This document shows, piece by piece, positions 59,437 through 64,000 of a DNA stretch of 64,000 nucleotides; position 1 is the stretch's first letter; every line of letters begins with the position of its first letter. Location of the stretch: NCBI GenBank assembly GCA_018064605.1, contig JAGHUX010000005.1:62001-126000 (forward strand), written 5' to 3'. The DNA is from Candidatus Limimorpha caballi (GTDB taxonomy: Bacteria > Bacteroidota > Bacteroidia > Bacteroidales > F082). A model generated the notes under the pieces. That model did no database searches, was not told the DNA's origin, and saw only the letters and a program-made list of their open reading frames with translations. Position numbers and translations under genes: made by a program.

Positions 59437-61124
59437 AACACTTGTTCTTTTGGATTTTTACCCCATCCGTAAATATCAAAAGGTGTGCCATTGCCTACCA
59501 TTTTTTTTGCAAACCATGTTGCTGCGTTTCTAAACACATTCCCTCCTGAATTAAAATCATAAGTATCAATATAAGCAGTATTAACGGCCCCCAACTTTAC
59601 TTCTCCGGTACTTGGATTAATCAGGTGAAGTGTAAGAGTTCCATATACTCTTCCAATGTCTTTGTTTGAGTTTATATCGAAAAAGAAATTATGAGTTATA
59701 TGGTTTTCAGTATTAAAATCAAGTGTTGACAATGGAGATAAGTTTATTATGGATTGATTGACATATAAAGTCTGCCCATTCCCATTTCTCCACCATCCAC
59801 GAGCCTCTATATCCGTAATATATCCATCCCAGTCAGGTCTGCTTGACAGCCCATTGTAGTGGCTTAAGAAACCTTCAAAATTACCATTATTGGCGAAAGC
59901 AAGTGCTTGTTCATCGCTCATGTTGTCTAAGGTTCTGCCCAATGTCATTGCCATGTCATGCGACATGCCTTGGGTGAAATAATCTTCATTCATAATGATG
60001 GCATCTCCTTGCAGTCCTTGGTCGTCAGTGCCAAGGAATACGCCGTCCTCGTAATAAATCGGCGCGTTATTTCTCAAAACCTCGGTTTCCATCCCATCAG
60101 GGTCAATAAACATTATCGGACTATTCAGGCAATACGTATAAGGCGACACGTTGAAATACTTCTCCGCTTTCGGGTCTGTCTGCAAGAACCGTCCGATTGT
60201 CGGGTCGTACATCCTGGCTTCGAAGTCGTACCAGTTGAGTGTGATGCCGGCGATGGTCTGGTCCTGCAGTTCCTTGCTTCCGTATAGGTATTTGTTTACG
60301 TTGTGGCTGCCGTAGTCGTTGCGTCTCAGGGTCATTCCGAACGGGTAGTACGACGATGTCTGCACCACCTCCGGCTGCGCTCCGCCGTGCGCCACGAACT
60401 CGACCCTCGCGTTGCCGAGATGGTCGGCGATGGTGTAGTGGTATCTCCATTTGTTGCCGTTTGACGTGTTCATCGGTATTACTCTTCCAAACGGCGCAAA
60501 GATACAAACTAATTCGTTATCCTCGTACAGGAAATTATACGAATAATCTGTCACGCCGTCGGATGTCGATGACATTGATGTCACCTCGCGGCGGAGCTTC
60601 GTGCCTGTCGATGTGTAGCTGTATCTGACCATGTCGGTGGCGGATGCCGACACCTCCAACGGCTTGTTGTATCTGCTGTAAGTGATGTAAGCCATTTTCG
60701 ACGGGTCGTAGGTCGGGTTGCCGCACTTATCGTAGGTATATGACTCTTCCGTGACAGGATATCCGTCGGCTTTCTTCGACAGGTCGGTGATGTTGTTTAT
60801 CCTGTTGGTGCCGGAATAATAGGTATATTTCAGCTTGTCGATTATAGTGCCGTCTTTCTTGCGTATAAGTCCGGTGATGTTGCCGTTGGCATCGTAGTCG
60901 TACGTCTCGGTGAAGGCGTCAGGGTGCTGGTTCATCTCATAGCCTTCGCCGTAAACCGATTTGCTTAATCTGTCCATGCCGTTGTATGTGAATGAATAGC
61001 AGTGCGGTGTCTCGAACCTGCCGCCGAAAGCCTCCGCCGCGACGGTGCCGTTGTACCGCGGACTTCGACAGTCGGTACTACGGGAACGCCGTTCGCCTCG
61101 TGCGTTAGTCGCCCGTTTGCAGTC
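59424..61124 (-). pseudogene. 5'-truncated Rhs gene with C-terminal tip domain
   Basis: An open frame from 61124 to 59424 encodes YD/Rhs repeats (SPRYNGTVAAEAFGGRFE, YDYDANGNITGL, SYTYDKCGNPTYDPSKMAYI), the core (DHLGNARVEF to FLQTDPKAEKYF), the end-of-core SPIMFIDPDGMETE, and a tip of about 210 residues. No start codon exists before the Met at 60977, and the first 15 or so codons are not Rhs-like; the junction is near 61062. Full-length Rhs genes of this phylum are several kilobases, so the 5' part is missing. The tip includes WDGYITDIEARGWWRNGNGQTLYVNQSIINLS and WFAKKMVGNGTPFDIYGWG and resembles a tip common in Bacteroidota, activity unknown. It could be a silent cassette. Confidence 0.75.
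60134..60430. repeat. Near-identical Rhs core repeat, copy 2
   Basis: Partner of 58371-58667: 297 bp with nine differences. It encodes the end of the Rhs core, where recombination can exchange tips. Confidence 0.9.
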
Positions 61125-61192
61125 TTACCCTTCCCGTGCCGCAGAGTGTCGACGCGCGGAGAGTGAAAAGCACAGGGTGCCTTCGTTCAGCT

Positions 61193-61240
61193 GTAAAGAC
61201 GGGGCATGCCCCGTCTCTACTATTCTACATGCCCCGTCTC
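61193..61240. repeat. Palindromic repeat element near rarA 3' end
   Basis: The element holds GTAAAGACGGGGC, its inverse GCCCCGTCTCTAC, and a further inverted half TACATGCCCCGTCTC. It includes the 20-bp perfect palindrome AGACGGGGCATGCCCCGTCT (61198-61217). It matches the element at 26520-26574 in layout, reversed. It is followed by six T on the plus strand. Confidence 0.75.
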
Positions 61241-61256
61241 TTTTTTCTGCACTCAA

Positions 61257-62540
61257 TCAATATCCGTATTTGTCTTTCCATTTTGCCTTCAGCGAGCGGC
61301 GCAACTCAATCTCCTTGGGATTGTCCTGCGGCGAGTAAAGCCGTGTGCCTGAAATCTCCGCCGGCAGAAACTCCTGCTCGACGAAATTGCCGGGGTAATC
61401 ATGTGCGTATTTGTAGCCGTCGCTGTAGCCGATGTCTTTCATCAGTTTCGTCGGTGCGTTGCGCAGATGCATCGGCACGCTGAGGTTTCCGGTCTTGTGC
61501 ACCAAAGCCTGAGCCGAGTCTATCGCCATGACAGCGGCGTTGCTCTTGGCCGAAGAAGCGAGATAAGTCGCTGTCTGTGAGAGTATTATCCTGCTTTCCG
61601 GGAAACCAATCTTGCTCACGGCGTCGAAGCATGCGTTGGCGAGCAGAAGCGCGTTCGGGTTGGCGTTTCCGATGTCTTCCGATGACAGAATCAACATACG
61701 CCGCGCAATGAAAAGCGGGTCTTCGCCGGCCTCAATCATCCTTGCGAGATAGTAAACCGCCGCATTCGGGTCGCTGCCGCGGATCGACTTGATGAAGGCC
61801 GAGATGATGTCATAGTGCATCTCCCCCATCCTGTCGTATTTCAACAAGTTGCTCTGAATGTACTTCGTTGTCATTTCGTTGGTGACAACAAGTTTATCAG
61901 AATCTTGGTTCTCGTCATCCAACATACTGACAACCAAGTCGATAGCATTCAGAAGTTTACGTGCGTCGCCGCCGCTAATCTGCATCAGTGCTTCTTCTTC
62001 CTCAATGACAATTTCCTTGTCATAATCCGTCCTTAATGTTTCAACCGCATTGACAATCAGTTGTTTAAGGTCGTCTTTCTCAAGACTTTTCAGGATATAG
62101 ACCTGACAGCGGGAGAGCAAAGGCGAAATCACCTCGAAACTCGGATTCTCCGTCGTCGCGCCTATGAGTGTGACGAGGCCTTTCTCTACAGCGCCAAGCA
62201 GCGAGTCCTGCTGCGCCTTCGAGAAACGATGTATTTCATCAATGAAAAGAATCGGTGCTTCTGGAGCCATCCGCGCACGGTCGTATATCTCGCGCACGTC
62301 TTTCACGCCGCTGCTCACCGCGCTCAGTACGAAAAACTGCCGTTTCACCTGCTTCGAGATGATGTACGCCAACGTCGTTTTCCCGACACCTGGAGGTCCC
62401 CAGAATATCATCGACGGGATGTGTCCGCTCTCGATGGCGCGGCGCAACACCGCATTTTCGCCAATCAAATGTTTCTGGCCGATATATTGGTCAAGCGATG
62501 TCGGACGGAGCCGCTCCGCCAATGGCTTTGAGTTTTTCAT
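61257..62540 (-). CDS. rarA: Replication-associated recombination protein RarA (MgsA)
   Basis: The 427-residue AAA+ protein has PLAERLRPTSLDQYIGQKHLIG (6-27), Walker A GPPGVGKT (48-55), Walker B APILFIDEIHRFSKAQQD (about 94-111), sensor GATTENPSF and the arginine finger region SPLLSRCQVY. The C-terminal part (SIRGSDPNAAVYYLARMIEAGEDPLFIARRMLILSSEDIG) is specific to RarA/MgsA/WRNIP1. It acts at stalled replication forks, with single-strand binding protein and helicase partners. Length is normal (about 430). It stops 17 nt before the repeat element, and starts 4 nt after the peptidase gene, so the two may be co-transcribed. Confidence 0.95.
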   Translation of the reverse strand: MKNSKPLAERLRPTSLDQYIGQKHLIGENAVLRRAIESGHIPSMIFWGPPGVGKTTLAYIISKQVKRQFFVLSAVSSGVKDVREIYDRARMAPEAPILFIDEIHRFSKAQQDSLLGAVEKGLVTLIGATTENPSFEVISPLLSRCQVYILKSLEKDDLKQLIVNAVETLRTDYDKEIVIEEEEALMQISGGDARKLLNAIDLVVSMLDDENQDSDKLVVTNEMTTKYIQSNLLKYDRMGEMHYDIISAFIKSIRGSDPNAAVYYLARMIEAGEDPLFIARRMLILSSEDIGNANPNALLLANACFDAVSKIGFPESRIILSQTATYLASSAKSNAAVMAIDSAQALVHKTGNLSVPMHLRNAPTKLMKDIGYSDGYKYAHDYPGNFVEQEFLPAEISGTRLYSPQDNPKEIELRRSLKAKWKDKYGY

Positions 62541-62543
62541 GGC

Positions 62544-64000
62544 TTACCTCTTAAATCTTTCCCCGCTTTCTTCAATCACGGCTTTTTTCCAGGAATCCGA
62601 ATAGCCGGGCTGCTGCGGACGCACAGGATAACCCCACGGATTACGTTTGAACTCACCGTTCTCTTCCTGTTTCACATTGCTGTCCAAATATTTGACTAAC
62701 AGATAGTTGTCAAGTTCCTTCCATCGTGCCACGGTGTTTGCGCCAGCTTTCGACGAAAAGTCCGTCAGCAGAGCGACAGCTTCATCAGCCTTATTGTTTT
62801 TCAGAAGCTCTAATGCTTGATTATCAATAGTTTTAACTTGATTTTGATACGAATTTTCAAGTTCATTCTGCACCTTCTGAATATCGCCAATCACGCGGTT
62901 GTAGAACAGATATTTGAAATGAGCGAGACGGTTGAAGACCCAGAAAGCGGCGTTGTCGGAATATGTCAGCATGTCGCCATTCCCTTGACGGAACTCAATC
63001 GGCACTTCGGAAATCGAGCAGTAGAACGGCGTGTAAACCGTTGAGTTTGTGTCATCTACGCCGAACCAGATGATTCCGCCAATCTGATTCGGAAGCCAGT
63101 TTCTTGTCTGCGCTATGAACGAGAAACCTGTTTGCAGGGCGACAGTGCTTCTCTCGTTGAAATATTTTTCGCCGTCGTATTCCCAATAAAGCGGGTTCAT
63201 CCGATAAGGCGAGCCGCACGCGCCTGCACCGACACCTTGCGATTTGTCAAGTTCAGTCCCCTGATAGTAATTACGCATGAAAGACATCATGTCGCTCAAG
63301 GAAATCTTACGGTTCGGCTTGATATACAACGGCATACGTCCGTGTTCGAGGTCTTTCCCTGTCGCATAATCCCAATATTGGCCCATATCATCGCACACTT
63401 CATTGAACATCGCCCAGACGCGGAGGTCGCAGATGCGGGCGGCGGAGAAGTCAACCGGCGCGTAGGCTGCACTGAAATCGAAGTCAGCGTCTTTGCCGTT
63501 GAAATAGCCTCTCTTGCGTGCGAAAGTAATGACATCGTGTTTGTAAATCACCTCAACATCTTGATTATAAAGCCGTTTCCAGTCTTTGTCGGTAATGGAT
63601 TTCTTGCCGTCTCTCAACGGGAAATTCTGTATTCTCGCGGCGTTTGCGTGTCCCGAGACGCAGCCGTCGGGGATGCGGATTGCGACCCACACGCAGCCTC
63701 TCTCCTCGCCTTTCCCGATGATTTCCATGTACCAGACCTCGTCTTTGTCGGAGATCGAGAACGACTCGCCGTCGCTTGCGTAGCCGTAAGTCTCAACGAG
63801 GTCGGCGATTATCTTTATCGCCTCACGCGCCGAGGTGCTGCGTTCGAGTGCCATGAACATCAGGCTGCCGTAGTCGATGAGTCCGTTTTTGTCAATGAGT
63901 TCCTCACGGCCGCCGAAGGTCGTCTCCCCCATTGCCACTTGATTTTCATTGATATAGCCAACAACTTGATAGGTATGCGGCGGCTGCGGCACCTGTCCGC
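62544..64000 (-). CDS. C69-family dipeptidase (5' end outside window)
   Basis: At least 485 residues are open on the minus strand from the window edge; the N-terminus with the catalytic cysteine is missing. The visible N-terminal part TYQVVGYINENQVAMGETTFGG and RSTSAREAIKIIADLVETYGYASDGESFSISDKDEVWYMEIIGKG are characteristic of PepD-type dipeptidases (family C69, Ntn fold). GVGAGACGSPYRMNPLYWEYDG and NEVPIEF-like EVPIEFRQGNGDM follow. These enzymes cleave dipeptides, in some Bacteroidota in the periplasm or outside; the C-terminal NPWGYPVRPQQPGYSDSWKKAVIEE is common to secreted members. A GTG at 63992 is not its start, since the frame continues. Confidence 0.9.
   Translation of the reverse strand, partial: GQVPQPPHTYQVVGYINENQVAMGETTFGGREELIDKNGLIDYGSLMFMALERSTSAREAIKIIADLVETYGYASDGESFSISDKDEVWYMEIIGKGEERGCVWVAIRIPDGCVSGHANAARIQNFPLRDGKKSITDKDWKRLYNQDVEVIYKHDVITFARKRGYFNGKDADFDFSAAYAPVDFSAARICDLRVWAMFNEVCDDMGQYWDYATGKDLEHGRMPLYIKPNRKISLSDMMSFMRNYYQGTELDKSQGVGAGACGSPYRMNPLYWEYDGEKYFNERSTVALQTGFSFIAQTRNWLPNQIGGIIWFGVDDTNSTVYTPFYCSISEVPIEFRQGNGDMLTYSDNAAFWVFNRLAHFKYLFYNRVIGDIQKVQNELENSYQNQVKTIDNQALELLKNNKADEAVALLTDFSSKAGANTVARWKELDNYLLVKYLDSNVKQEENGEFKRNPWGYPVRPQQPGYSDSWKKAVIEESGERFKR

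Noticed and set aside
61125-61256. Search for the missing start of the Rhs gene upstream
   Set aside because: The frame meets a stop at 61125-61127 and the sequence beyond contains only the palindromic repeat, so the 5' part is absent, not hidden.

Overview
The window looks like a chromosomal segment of a Bacteroidales bacterium (phylum Bacteroidota). Four things support this. Promoter-like sites throughout match the Bacteroidota consensus TTTG-N19..23-TAnnTTTG. One protein has a type IX secretion C-terminal sorting domain. Several families typical of the phylum are present (GWxTD protein, DUF349 protein, lamin-tail lipoprotein, OprO/P-like porin, Rhs tips). A lysine-fermentation gene set is present as in Porphyromonas and relatives. 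No ribosomal RNA, CRISPR array, transposase or integrase was seen.

Layout. 1-8954 (minus strand) is an exopolysaccharide or capsule precursor operon. From its promoter near 9185 it runs ugd, a UDP-HexNAc dehydrogenase, a fucose-type permease, rfbA, a UDP-sugar epimerase, fnlB/capF, a phosphoribosyltransferase-fold gene and fnlC/capG (cut by the window edge). A short relic of a second wecB-type gene lies between the permease and rfbA. 9236-14462 holds a secreted endonuclease/phosphatase-fold protein, a menA-CPBP protease-pnuC operon, a small acidic protein and a T9SS cargo protein. 14669-17158 holds a sigma-54-like protein without its activator domain and an NhaC antiporter.

17167-29775 (minus) is the lysine to butyrate pathway plus passengers, transcribed from a well-formed promoter at 29768-29798: atoD, kal, kce, kdd, kamA, a small membrane protein, kamB, kamC, then an interruption (RhuM-family gene, tiny frames with palindromes, an AT-rich secreted protein), then kamD, a Nudix hydrolase and a choloylglycine-hydrolase-family lipoprotein. 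The partners kamE and atoA are absent, so the locus has apparently been rearranged.

29869-46106 is mixed housekeeping: orphan vsr, HD protein, SulP transporter, two tRNA-Ser genes, TPR-HTH membrane protein, GWxTD protein, glycosyltransferase, porin, lamin-tail lipoprotein, a CYTH pair, a DASS transporter, an unknown membrane protein and aroC. 46172-53229 holds a DUF349 protein and, divergently, an overlapping operon of an AmgK-like kinase fused to a RapZ C-terminal domain, a MurU-like uridylyltransferase and an AddB-like nuclease. This suggests cell-wall amino-sugar recycling with a built-in sensor domain.

53230-64000 holds a secreted esterase, a GH20 hexosaminidase, an ATPase behind a perfect 18-bp inverted repeat, two 5'-truncated Rhs tips (one with a candidate immunity gene), rarA and a C69 dipeptidase cut by the window end. 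The most unusual points are the sigma-54-like protein, the kinase-RapZ fusion, the broken kam locus with its RhuM and palindrome insert, and the tandem orphan Rhs tips.
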